A stretch of 49,501 bases of DNA. Source: an uncultured Saprospiraceae bacterium (GTDB lineage Bacteria; Bacteroidota; Bacteroidia; Chitinophagales; Saprospiraceae). Of the stretch, positions 42,603 to 49,501 are shown in pieces; position 1 is the first letter of the stretch; every line of letters starts with the position of its first letter. The notes under the pieces were generated by a model, which ran no database searches, was not told where the DNA came from, and saw only the letters and a list, made by a program, of their open reading frames with translations. The stretch lies in NCBI GenBank assembly GCA_938028705.1, contig CALIZI010000237.1:1-49501 (forward strand), read 5' to 3'. The translations under genes and the position numbers were made by a program.

Positions 42603-42992
42603 ATGAAATTTTACACACGAAAACTCATCAAACCCGGCGACCTCAATGCCCGAAACACGCTATTCGGTGGTGCGCTTTTGCGTTGGATAGACGAAGAAGC
42701 GGGGATTTATGCCATGACAAAACTTGACTCGCGCGAAGTAGTGACGAAGTATATGTCGGAGATTAATTTTGTCAGTTCTGCCAAGCAAGGGGATGTGATT
42801 GAGATTGGTTTGGCATTTAAAAAAGTGGGGCGCACTTCGATTACTTTTTCGTGTGAAGTACGAAATGTATTTACCAAACAAACGATTATCAAAATAGATA
42901 ATATCATATTTGTCAATGTGGATAAACAGAACAAACCCACGCCACATGGCAAAACATCGGAGAATATTCATCTTGTTAATTATACAAAGTAG
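42603..42992 (+). CDS. Acyl-CoA thioesterase (YciA/hotdog type)
   Basis: This 129-residue hotdog-fold protein matches the YciA/BACH acyl-CoA hydrolases. LIKPGDLNARNTLFGGALLRWIDEEAG (key Asp near residue 34, with the preceding GG) starts the hot-dog helix, followed by the strands VTKYMSEINFVSSAKQGDVIEI and SITFSCEVRN. It should hydrolyse acyl-CoA esters in the cytoplasm. It lies within the transport cluster but has no obvious functional link to it. Confidence 0.85.
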   Translation: MKFYTRKLIKPGDLNARNTLFGGALLRWIDEEAGIYAMTKLDSREVVTKYMSEINFVSSAKQGDVIEIGLAFKKVGRTSITFSCEVRNVFTKQTIIKIDNIIFVNVDKQNKPTPHGKTSENIHLVNYTK

Positions 42993-43096
42993 CGCGGCAC
43001 TTCCAGTCCGCGATGTAGAACGGTGCTTCCAGCCCGTTCCACGTTAGTTTTGTAAAAAATACGCTGTGCGGACTGGAAGTACCGCACTACATTATA
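42991..43096. repeat. GC-rich CTTCCAG inverted repeat
   Basis: GCGGCACTTCCAGTCCGC near 42993-43010 faces GTGCGGACTGGAAGTACCGC near 43073-43092, with a related half-copy (GGTGCTTCCAGCCCG) between them. A shorter relative (GCGAGCTTCCAGCTCGGC) follows the clpB stop at 32868-32886. The repeat starts at the thioesterase stop codon. Confidence 0.6.
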
Positions 43097-43101
43097 CTGA
43101 A

Positions 43102-44505
43102 ATGAAACAATTACAATTCAAAACATGGTGGATTTTTTTCTTTTTAATGAATTGGTATTCAAATTCTTTTGCACAGATAAATACCGATACGCTCACCTAT
43201 AATGAATACATTGCTTACATATTGGAATATCATCCGATAGCACGTCAGGCGAATTTAAAATTGGACTTGGCGGAGGCAGAACGACTCGCAGCTCGCGGTA
43301 CGCTCGACCCCGAAATCATGGCAGATTGGAGTCGGAAAGATTTTGATGACAGACAATATTATAATATTTTTCAGACCAAATTTCAAATCCCCACACGCAT
43401 GGGCTTGGACGTGACGGGCGGTTACGAATTTGGAAATGGCGATTTTCTGAACCCACAACATAAAACGGATACTTATGGTCTGTTCAATCTCGGTGTCGAA
43501 GTCAATCTCCTACAAGGCTTGTGGGTCAATGAACGCCGCACCCAACTCGAACAAGCCGAAATTTTCGCACAAATGTCTGAAAATCAACGTCAAATTATGC
43601 TCAACGAATTGGTGTATTACGCATCCTTGGCGTATTTGGATTGGCAGCGATACGAGGCATTTCAGCGAATTTTTGAGGAAAATATCGAACTCGCCCGTGC
43701 CTATTTTGAGAATACCAAAAATTCTTATTTGAGTGGAGAAAAAGCTGCGATTGATACGCTCGAAGCGCAAATCATTCGGCAGGATGCTATTACGCTTTGG
43801 CAGTATAATTTGTCGAATTTGACGAAAGCAAAATTTGCGATGGAGAATTTTTTATGGTTTGAAAATTCGCCCATTGAATTGCGTCCTGATATTTTTCCGC
43901 AAAATTATCAGGAATTATTGGTCCAAGATTTACCGGAATTTGATACTTTGCAAATTGTTGAAAACCAACCCATTTTACTCGAAAAAATCAACAAAATGTC
44001 CATAAAAGAAGTCGAACTTCGCCTCAAACGCGAAAAACTCAAACCCAAACTCAAAGCCAAATACAATCCCTTGTTGGCTACGGCAGATGAAGGGCGGCTT
44101 ATCAATTATACGCCAATCGAAGCGAAATGGGGCGTGGCATTTTCGATGCCTATACCGATGCGTAGCGAGCGTGCAGATGTGCAACGCGGGGAAATCGCGC
44201 TCCAAGAAATCGCATTGGATTTGGATAATAAACGCAACGAACTCCTCAATAAAATTGAAAATAGCCTCCGCCAAATTGCGATTACCAATGACCAAATTGA
44301 TATTCAGCAAGAAAACGTGGCGAATTATCTGCGCTTATTGGAAGGTGAAAATGAAAAGTTCCGATTCGGCGAAAGTTCGGTTTTTCTCATTAATAAAAGA
44401 CAGGAAAAATACATCAACGGACGATTGAAATTGATTGATTTATTGGTCAAACAACAGATGTTGCGTTTGGAATATCGTTATTTTATTGGTGTGCCTATTG
44501 ATTAG
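43102..44505 (+). CDS. TolC-family outer membrane efflux protein
   Basis: This 467-residue protein (ATG at 43102; upstream codons are in an inverted repeat) has a signal peptide (WWIFFFLMNWYSNSFAQ). Two long OEP-type helical repeats follow, with heptad-rich coiled stretches (about 65-230 and 300-450) and AEAERLAARGTLDPEI as the typical first-helix motif. It should form the outer-membrane channel for the ABC/HlyD proteins encoded upstream. The split order with two unrelated genes in between is unusual for a type I system. Confidence 0.88.
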   Translation: MKQLQFKTWWIFFFLMNWYSNSFAQINTDTLTYNEYIAYILEYHPIARQANLKLDLAEAERLAARGTLDPEIMADWSRKDFDDRQYYNIFQTKFQIPTRMGLDVTGGYEFGNGDFLNPQHKTDTYGLFNLGVEVNLLQGLWVNERRTQLEQAEIFAQMSENQRQIMLNELVYYASLAYLDWQRYEAFQRIFEENIELARAYFENTKNSYLSGEKAAIDTLEAQIIRQDAITLWQYNLSNLTKAKFAMENFLWFENSPIELRPDIFPQNYQELLVQDLPEFDTLQIVENQPILLEKINKMSIKEVELRLKREKLKPKLKAKYNPLLATADEGRLINYTPIEAKWGVAFSMPIPMRSERADVQRGEIALQEIALDLDNKRNELLNKIENSLRQIAITNDQIDIQQENVANYLRLLEGENEKFRFGESSVFLINKRQEKYINGRLKLIDLLVKQQMLRLEYRYFIGVPID

Positions 44506-44530
44506 ATAAGAGCCTGTTCAAATTTTTTCT

Positions 44531-44646
44531 GCCAAGCCTTTCCGCAAGATAAACAACTCGCAGTCAGTCATCTGAATGACGGCGTGTATATCTATCGTAT
44601 TTTTTATGAGGAGGAGGTGTATAGTGGGAAAATTGTGGTGGAATAA
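44531..44646 (+). pseudogene. Orphan 3' end of a T9SS sorting-domain gene, copy 1
   Basis: This segment is about 90% identical to the last ~115 nt of the LRR/T9SS gene (34471-34586), including its stop codon. It encodes FPQDKQLAVSHLNDGVYIYR and the following GKIVVE end, without any start or upstream domain. It is a gene-tail fragment 25 bp after the TolC-type gene and is followed immediately by a family-E palindrome. Confidence 0.85.
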
Positions 44647-44710
44647 CGTAAAACGATTTTGCAAATCGTTCCCTATTTGGATATGACGATTTGCAAAATC
44701 GTTTTACGTA
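44647..44710. repeat. Stop-anchored palindrome (family E), copy 5
   Basis: Both arms are well preserved (CGTAAAACGATTTTGCAAAT and ACGATTTGCAAAATCGTTTT). It begins on the base after the TAA of the orphan sorting-domain fragment, so the anchoring to stop codons holds even for a pseudogene. Confidence 0.8.
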
Positions 44711-44793
44711 TGACATGCGACCAATCAAATATTTCATTATCTTTGATGAATAAAAAATATTCTTGACCAATTCCCTTCATTCATCAAAATATT

Positions 44794-45246
44794 ATGGCAA
44801 CATATAATTTAAAAATCAACGGACAAGAAAGAGAGGTTGATGTCGCTCCCGACACGCCCATACTCTGGGTCTTGCGCGACCACCTCAATATGCCCGGTAC
44901 AAAATACGGTTGCGGTATTGCTCAATGCGGTGCTTGCACCATTCACTTGGATGGGAATGCGATGCGTTCCTGCGTGTTACCCGTTTCCGCGATTGGCGAT
45001 AAAGCCATTACGACCATTGAAGGTTTATCTGAAAATGGCGACCACCCTGTTCAAAAAGCATGGTTGGAGCATGACGTAGCCCAATGCGGCTACTGCCAAG
45101 CCGGACAAATCATGAGCGCATCTTCATTGCTCAATAATACGCCGAACCCTACTGATGCAGACATTGAAGCCGCTATGCACGGCAATATCTGTCGTTGTGG
45201 CACTTACACGCGCATTAAAGCCGCAATTAAAACGGCGGCTAAGTAG
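44794..45246 (+). CDS. [2Fe-2S] subunit of a molybdenum hydroxylase (IorA-like)
   Basis: This 150-residue protein has all eight cysteines for two [2Fe-2S] clusters. The plant-ferredoxin-type cluster uses Cys40, Cys45, Cys48 and Cys60 ([15 protein letters not shown]). The second uses Cys98, Cys101, Cys133 and Cys135 ([18 protein letters not shown]). It is the small electron-transfer subunit of isoquinoline-1-oxidoreductase/aldehyde-oxidase type enzymes. The large subunit gene follows after a 406-bp gap full of palindromes. No FAD subunit is present, as in the two-subunit Ior type. Confidence 0.9.
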   Translation: MATYNLKINGQEREVDVAPDTPILWVLRDHLNMPGTKYGCGIAQCGACTIHLDGNAMRSCVLPVSAIGDKAITTIEGLSENGDHPVQKAWLEHDVAQCGYCQAGQIMSASSLLNNTPNPTDADIEAAMHGNICRCGTYTRIKAAIKTAAK

Positions 45247-45322
45247 CTTCGGTGATTCATTGATATTCAGGGAAACCTATTTGTCGGACGTTTTTAAAAT
45301 CTATGAGTTGTCGGGAAGCTCA

Positions 45323-45609
45323 CTCGACGGACATTTTTAAAATGTCAGGCGAGATTCATTTGTATTTTAGTTTATAAATCAAATAATTACAAAAATTATT
45401 TTAAATTATAATAAAAATATTTTAATAAAATAATTTATAAAAAACGAAAAAAATACGTTCAAATTACATTTTTTATTTTATAAATATTTTTATTTAAATT
45501 TTGTAATAGAATAAAAAAACGTTGTCGCCTGACATTTTAAAAATGTCCGCCGACTCAAGCCACCGAAAAGATGTGAGCTATCGTCAAACATTTCTAAATG
45601 TCGGACGAG
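45323..45609. repeat. Three GACATTTT palindromes (family F) in the iorA-iorB gap
   Basis: Copies lie at 45323-45353 (CTCGACGGACATTTT..), 45524-45554 (GTCGCCTGACATTTT..) and 45581-45609 (TCGTC..GACGAG, degenerate). Between the first two is a very AT-rich 170-bp stretch with no gene. The first pair has the same order and orientation as 41488/41624. Confidence 0.65.
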
Positions 45610-45652
45610 AAAAAAATTAATCGTTCATCATTAAGCATTAATCATTAAAATT

Positions 45653-47908
45653 ATGTCTATTATAAAAACATCCATCGGCAGACGTTCATTTTTGAAATCG
45701 TCGGTAGTAGCGGGGGGAGGTATGATGTTGGGATTCAGTTGGTTAGCGTCTTGTCAATCTTCCAAAACGAAAGAAGAAATTCTCGCCATGCCCAAGGAAT
45801 GGTTTGAGATGAATTCATATTTGAAAATCGGCGATAATGGTGTCGTGACCATTTATTCGCCCAATCCCGAATTTGGTCAAAACGTCCGTACTTCTATGCC
45901 CATGTTGGTAGCGGAAGAATTGGATATTGATTGGAAAAAAGTCATTGTCGAACAGGCGCATTATCATCCTGACAAATATGGTTTTCAGTTTACAGGTGGT
46001 AGTCGGGGCATCATGTCTCGTTGGGAACCCCTTCGTATGGCGGGTGCTACTGCCCGACAGATGTTGCGAGGGGCAGCGGCACAGACGTGGGAAGTTCCCG
46101 TAGAAGAAATTACTACGAATGAAGGTATTTTATATCATAAAAAAAGCGGAAAATCAGCGAACTACGGAGAAATGGCATCGACTGCCGCAGCTATTCCCGT
46201 ACCGGAAGAAGTGAAGTTGAAGGAAGTGAAAGATTTTAAAATCATCGGCAAATCGCATAAAAATGTGGACGGCAAAAGCATCGTCACGGGCAAGCCGATG
46301 TTTGGCATTGACTACCACAAAGAAGGTATGTTGATTGCTATGCCTGTACATCCGCCCGCCTTCGGAATGACGCTCAAATCCATAGAAGACGCTGCCATAA
46401 AAGCCATGCCCGGCATCAAAGATGTAGTCAGAATAAAAAGCTATAAAAAGGGGTTTGAAAAAAGCGGTTTTGATACCAATGCCTTCCCCGAAATCGTAGC
46501 GATAGTCGGCAATTCTACGTGGGAAGTCATGCAAGCCAAAAAGCAACTCAAGGTAGAATGGCAACCCACGCCGACTATCACTGAAACGGTCAAGGGATTC
46601 AGGGGAATGGAAACCAAAAAGTATCCCACAGGCTTGGAATCATCCGATAAACACCAAGCACAAATGACCGCCCTTGCCGCCAAACCGGGTAAGGTAGTTC
46701 GCAAAGACGGCGACCCGAAAGCTGCCTTCAAAAATGCTGCAAAAGTGATTGAAAGGACGTATTCCGCACCATTTTTGGCGCATAATTGTATGGAGCCGAT
46801 GAATACTTTTGCACACGTACAAGGCGATAAGGTTAAGATAGCTACGCCACTACAAATACCGTCTTTTATCATACCTACGATAGCTGCAAGTTTGGATATT
46901 CCGGCGGAAAATATCGATATGGAAATGACTCGAATGGGCGGCGGATTTGGTCGTCGGGCGTATGGTCATTATATCGTGGAGGCGGCTTTGATTTCTAAGG
47001 AAGTTGATGCGCCTGTCAAGTTGATATATAGTCGCGAAGATGATATGACCAATGGCATTTACCGCCCGACTTATCAAGCGACTTATCGCGCTGCATTCGA
47101 CGAGGACAATAAGCTGACTGCACTGCATATCAAAGCGGGAGGCATCCCCGAAAGTCCGCTATTTGCCAATCGTTTTCCGGCAGGTGCGATTGATAATTAT
47201 TTGGCGGAAGAATGGTCGATTGATTCCAATATTACGATTGGTGCATTTCGTGCGCCACGCTCCAATTTTATCGCAGGTGCAGAGCAATCTTTCTTGGATG
47301 AAATCGCAGAAGAAATGGAAAAAGACCCCATCGAATTTCGATTGGAACTACTAAAACGAGCCAAAGAAAATCCGGTAGGAGAGGAGTATGATTACGATGC
47401 CGAACGCTATGCAGGTGTCTTGGAATTGGTCAGAGAAAAATCCGGTTGGACACAAAATCAAGGGAATGTTCATCGCGGCGTTTCGGCTTATTTTTGCCAT
47501 AGCACTTACGCAGCGCATGTCTTGGATATGACGCTCGAAGATGATAAACCTGTGGTGCAAAAAGTCACGACGGCTATTGATTGCGGCATCGTCGTGAATC
47601 CCGACGCAGCTATCAATATGGCAGAAGGCGCGATTACGGACGGCGTAGGCAATGCCTTTTTCGGAGAGCTGACCTTCAAAGACGGCGTGCCGGAAAAGAA
47701 AAATTTTGATACTTATCGCATGATTAGAATGAGGGAAGCACCAAAGGAAATTGATGTACACTTTGTGCAAAGTGAAATCAAACCAACCGGAATGGGTGAA
47801 CCACCTTTCCCACCGATTTTTGGCGCAATCGCCAATGCGATGTATAAAGCAACCGGCAAGCGGCAGTATCGTCAGCCGTTTCTTGGAGAGAAGGAGGTGC
47901 TTGGGTAA
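45653..47908 (+). CDS. Molybdopterin-binding subunit of a molybdenum hydroxylase (IorB-like), Tat-exported
   Basis: This 751-residue protein starts with a twin-arginine signal (GRRSFLKSS, residues 9-17), so it should be folded and exported with its cofactor and iron-sulfur partner. It has the xanthine-dehydrogenase-family large-subunit pattern with FGQNVRTSMPMLVAEELDID, a second N-terminal motif GSRG, the MPT-binding GGGFGRRAYGHY and a late GMGEPPFPPIFGAIANA. That is the IorB order (COG1529). It should hydroxylate an aldehyde or N-heterocycle with water and pass electrons through the [2Fe-2S] subunit. Substrate cannot be told. Its stop codon overlaps the start of an orphan T9SS-tail fragment. 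Confidence 0.88.
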   Translation: MSIIKTSIGRRSFLKSSVVAGGGMMLGFSWLASCQSSKTKEEILAMPKEWFEMNSYLKIGDNGVVTIYSPNPEFGQNVRTSMPMLVAEELDIDWKKVIVEQAHYHPDKYGFQFTGGSRGIMSRWEPLRMAGATARQMLRGAAAQTWEVPVEEITTNEGILYHKKSGKSANYGEMASTAAAIPVPEEVKLKEVKDFKIIGKSHKNVDGKSIVTGKPMFGIDYHKEGMLIAMPVHPPAFGMTLKSIEDAAIKAMPGIKDVVRIKSYKKGFEKSGFDTNAFPEIVAIVGNSTWEVMQAKKQLKVEWQPTPTITETVKGFRGMETKKYPTGLESSDKHQAQMTALAAKPGKVVRKDGDPKAAFKNAAKVIERTYSAPFLAHNCMEPMNTFAHVQGDKVKIATPLQIPSFIIPTIAASLDIPAENIDMEMTRMGGGFGRRAYGHYIVEAALISKEVDAPVKLIYSREDDMTNGIYRPTYQATYRAAFDEDNKLTALHIKAGGIPESPLFANRFPAGAIDNYLAEEWSIDSNITIGAFRAPRSNFIAGAEQSFLDEIAEEMEKDPIEFRLELLKRAKENPVGEEYDYDAERYAGVLELVREKSGWTQNQGNVHRGVSAYFCHSTYAAHVLDMTLEDDKPVVQKVTTAIDCGIVVNPDAAINMAEGAITDGVGNAFFGELTFKDGVPEKKNFDTYRMIRMREAPKEIDVHFVQSEIKPTGMGEPPFPPIFGAIANAMYKATGKRQYRQPFLGEKEVLG

Positions 47909-48019
47909 GCCTTTCCGCAGGATAAACAACTCGCAGTCAGTCACCTGAATGACGGCGTGTATATCTATCGTATTTTTTATGAGGAGGAGGTGTATAGTGG
48001 GAAAATTGTGGTGGAGTAA
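47907..48019 (+). pseudogene. Orphan 3' end of a T9SS sorting-domain gene, copy 2
   Basis: It begins inside the TAA stop of the molybdenum hydroxylase gene and reads AAGCCTTTCCGCAGG through to its own stop at 48017-48019. It differs from copy 1 (44531-44646) at only a handful of bases, and more from the intact gene at 34471-34586, so copies 1 and 2 share a more recent origin. Transcription from the hydroxylase would run into it, but it lacks a start. Confidence 0.85.
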
Positions 48020-48023
48020 ACAA

Positions 48024-48089
48024 CAAATTAGCGAGGTAGAAAAAGCGGCGAAGGATGTGGAGGATGCGGCGAAGAAGTTGAAAGGGTGA
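48024..48089 (+). pseudogene. Orphan copy of the clpB 3' end
   Basis: Bases 48024-48082 are identical over 59 nt to 32802-32860 in clpB, which encode the end of its basic tail ([20 protein letters not shown]). A TGA follows at 48087-48089. It is fused 4 nt after the T9SS-tail fragment, in the opposite relative order to the intact clpB and LRR genes. Confidence 0.85.
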
Positions 48090-48187
48090 CGTTTTCTTAA
48101 TTTTTTAAAAAAATATTTCTCGGAAAAGCGCAGGAATTCTGTTCTTGCGCTTTTTGTTTTTTTATTAAAAAAATGATGTAAATATTT

Positions 48188-48360
48188 GGCATGTTTAGAA
48201 TTGCAGTTGACACTTTTTGGGAACGTAGCATAGGCTCCAAATTGAATAAATCACGCAGAGAACGCAGAGGTCGCAGAGATTTGATAATTAACCCTCTGCG
48301 AACTCTGCGCTCTCTGCGTGAAAAAGTGTCAACTACTTTTACGGTAAATCTAAACATGCC
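48188..48360. mobile_element. Triple-nested inverted-repeat element, 173 bp
   Basis: The outer repeats are perfect: GGCATGTTTAGA (48188-48199) and TCTAAACATGCC (48349-48360). A second perfect pair, AGTTGACACTTTTT (48205-48218) and its complement (48321-48334), lies inside. The core holds CGCAGAG-type repeats facing CTCTGCG-type repeats. There is no coding capacity. It resembles MITE-like elements; no target-site duplication was identified. Confidence 0.65.
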
Positions 48361-48448
48361 GTTTTTTTACTGTTTTATGGTTAGATGGTTTTATTGTTGT
48401 CCGCAACGATAACAAAATCACAAATTATTGTCTATCATCTAACAAACA

Positions 48449-48483
48449 AAAAGCCGCTACACGAAACGCATAGCGGCTTTTAT
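48449..48483 (-). terminator. Terminator of the phasin-like gene
   Basis: AAAAGCCGCTA pairs with TAGCGGCTTTT around an 11-nt loop and lies 21 nt past the phasin stop codon on minus. Confidence 0.8.
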
Positions 48484-48503
48484 AATGTAACGATACAAAA
48501 AAA

Positions 48504-48857
48504 TTACTTGGCAGTAACCTTCTTTGCAGTTTTCTTTACTGTCTTGGTAGCTTTCTTTGCAGTTGCTTTCGTGTCTTTCTCCAATGAAGCCAAACGCTCT
48601 TTGAGTGTCTTGAAATCGGAAGCAGTAGGGATGTTCAATTTGTCGAGTGCAGTGCTGACCATTTCAGTGAACCGCTGTTGGTACTCGTCTCTTTTTGTTT
48701 GTGTATTTTCAACAAAATCAGTCACTACTTTTTTACCTTCTTCTTCAGAAAGTGAACCTTTTTTTACCAATTCGTCGATGTTTTTTTGAATAGTCTCCGT
48801 TGCAGTAGCTACAACACCTACGCCTGTATAAAGGACTTTTTTGAGCAAATCTTCCAT
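48504..48857 (-). CDS. Phasin-like, Lys/Ala-rich tail protein
   Basis: This 117-residue protein (ATG at 48857; 27 upstream in-frame codons are poor in conserved features) is almost all helical. A first amphipathic segment (EDLLKKVLYTGVGVVATATE) is followed by a long coiled stretch (about 25-90). A C-terminal tail of alternating Lys, Ala and Thr (KATKTVKKTAKKVTAK) ends it. This is the shape of phasin-family and related granule- or nucleoid-associated proteins in Bacteroidota. The tail resembles the clpB extension in composition. No PHA synthesis gene is nearby, so a granule role is not supported by context. Confidence 0.7.
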   Translation of the reverse strand: MEDLLKKVLYTGVGVVATATETIQKNIDELVKKGSLSEEEGKKVVTDFVENTQTKRDEYQQRFTEMVSTALDKLNIPTASDFKTLKERLASLEKDTKATAKKATKTVKKTAKKVTAK

Positions 48858-49501
48858 GATAATAATTTTTATTAAATTTTGTAAAAATTGAATTTTAATT
48901 GCTTGTTGACCCCTTAATGCCAATTTATTTAAAAGCATATCTTCGCCAACTGTTATTCATTCATCAACAATCGTGCAAATTTCATTTTGCCAAACGCTAA
49001 AAAAGTCCTGTTTTTTGCTTTATTTCTCCGTATTTTTTACGTAATTCAATATTTAATTTTGTAAAGATTTTTTTGACCAAAAAATATTTTATATTTTCAA
49101 TATTTTCACAACTTTCAATTATTTTTGAAAATTTAGAAAATTCTAATAAAGCCTGACAAAATCAGTCAAATTGTCAGATAATGTGGATACAATTCTTGTC
49201 AGGTTGAATGGTCATATTGGCAGAAATGCTCGTTTTACTTGCAAGTTCCAAAAAACAAATTCCAAATTCCAATTTAAATATGACGTAAGCACACATTAAA
49301 ATTGGAATTTGTTTTGAAAGGAGGTAGTGTTGCAGATGTAATGCTTTGAACCACTAAGCCCACTAAAATCGAATAGACGCAGAGTTCACAAAATATTTCT
49401 AAGTATTTAATAATGAATTTCTTACACAATCTTAGTTTTCTTACTTCGTTAATTCGACTTTCGTGTTCTTGGTGTCCTTCGTGGTTAGCAGCATTACATG
49501 T
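48858..49501. other. AT-rich intergenic region with inverted repeats
   Basis: No gene is visible. CAAATTCCAAATTCCAATTT (about 49256-49275) faces AAATTGGAATTTG (about 49298-49310). The last 167 bp begin GATGTAATGCT (about 49335) and end AGCATTACATGT at the window edge. They look like one more palindromic element, possibly cut by the edge. Confidence 0.5.

Noticed and set aside
37349-44505. Bacteriocin export cluster
   Set aside because: The ABC subunit has no C39 peptidase domain and no double-glycine leader peptide was found in the cluster.
38983-44710. Family-E palindromes as plain intrinsic terminators
   Set aside because: They lack a proper T-tract, occur inside a same-strand cluster and are repeated almost identically, which points to a repeat family. 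A secondary effect on transcription is still possible.

Overview
The window looks like a chromosome segment of a free-living, AT-rich member of the Bacteroidota, most likely of the Saprospiria type. This is inferred from a type IX secretion (T9SS) C-terminal sorting domain, TAnnTTTG-type promoters with weak Shine-Dalgarno sites, DUF4292 and DUF6503 family proteins, plant-type leucine-rich repeat (LRR) proteins, a TPR-CHAT protein and numerous lipoproteins. No rRNA, CRISPR array, integrase or transposase gene is visible.

Layout. 0.4-6.5 kb: a secreted two-repeat protein, a DinB-like protein, a sugar-phosphate nucleotidyltransferase, a TPR protein and a DUF4292 lipoprotein, all on plus. 6.5-9.5 kb: an ECF-type sigma factor with its anti-sigma factor on minus, divergent from two tandem lipoproteins that share one leader but have different cysteine-containing C-termini. 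9.7-17 kb: a giant LRR-subtilase-dockerin protein followed by an exported TPR-CHAT (caspase-like) protein. 17.7-25.8 kb: an S9 peptidase with an extra C-terminal domain, an O-methyltransferase and an outer-membrane protein on minus, then fumarylacetoacetase, a MarR regulator and a small unknown protein.

25.8-30 kb is accessory in character. It has a tRNA-like cloverleaf, a DUF3800 protein, a 39-residue micro-ORF with its own promoter and terminator, a perfectly phased 12-bp repeat array, a Zeta-toxin-like kinase with a small overlapping partner, and an ATPase/TOPRIM gene pair that resembles PARIS-type (OLD-like) antiphage systems. It leads directly into clpB, whose product has a basic C-terminal tail. 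33-37.3 kb: an LRR protein with a T9SS tail, a TetR regulator, a universal stress protein and a hibernation factor; the last two share a conserved upstream block of about 90 bp.

37.3-44.5 kb encodes a split type I secretion/efflux system (ABC subunit, HlyD-type adaptor, TolC-type outer membrane factor) interleaved with a cupin lipoprotein, a DUF6503 lipoprotein and a thioesterase. Most gaps between these genes carry the same palindromic repeat, which begins at or directly after the upstream stop codon. 44.8-47.9 kb encodes an IorA/IorB-type molybdenum hydroxylase. The window ends with duplicated gene-tail fragments and a phasin-like protein.

The most notable non-coding theme is repeats: at least two MITE-like families (one with target-site duplications), two families of intergenic palindromes, orphan copies of the 3' ends of an LRR/T9SS gene and of clpB, and tandem arrays. 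Several of these sit exactly at stop codons. Functional calls are from reading the translations; no database search was possible.
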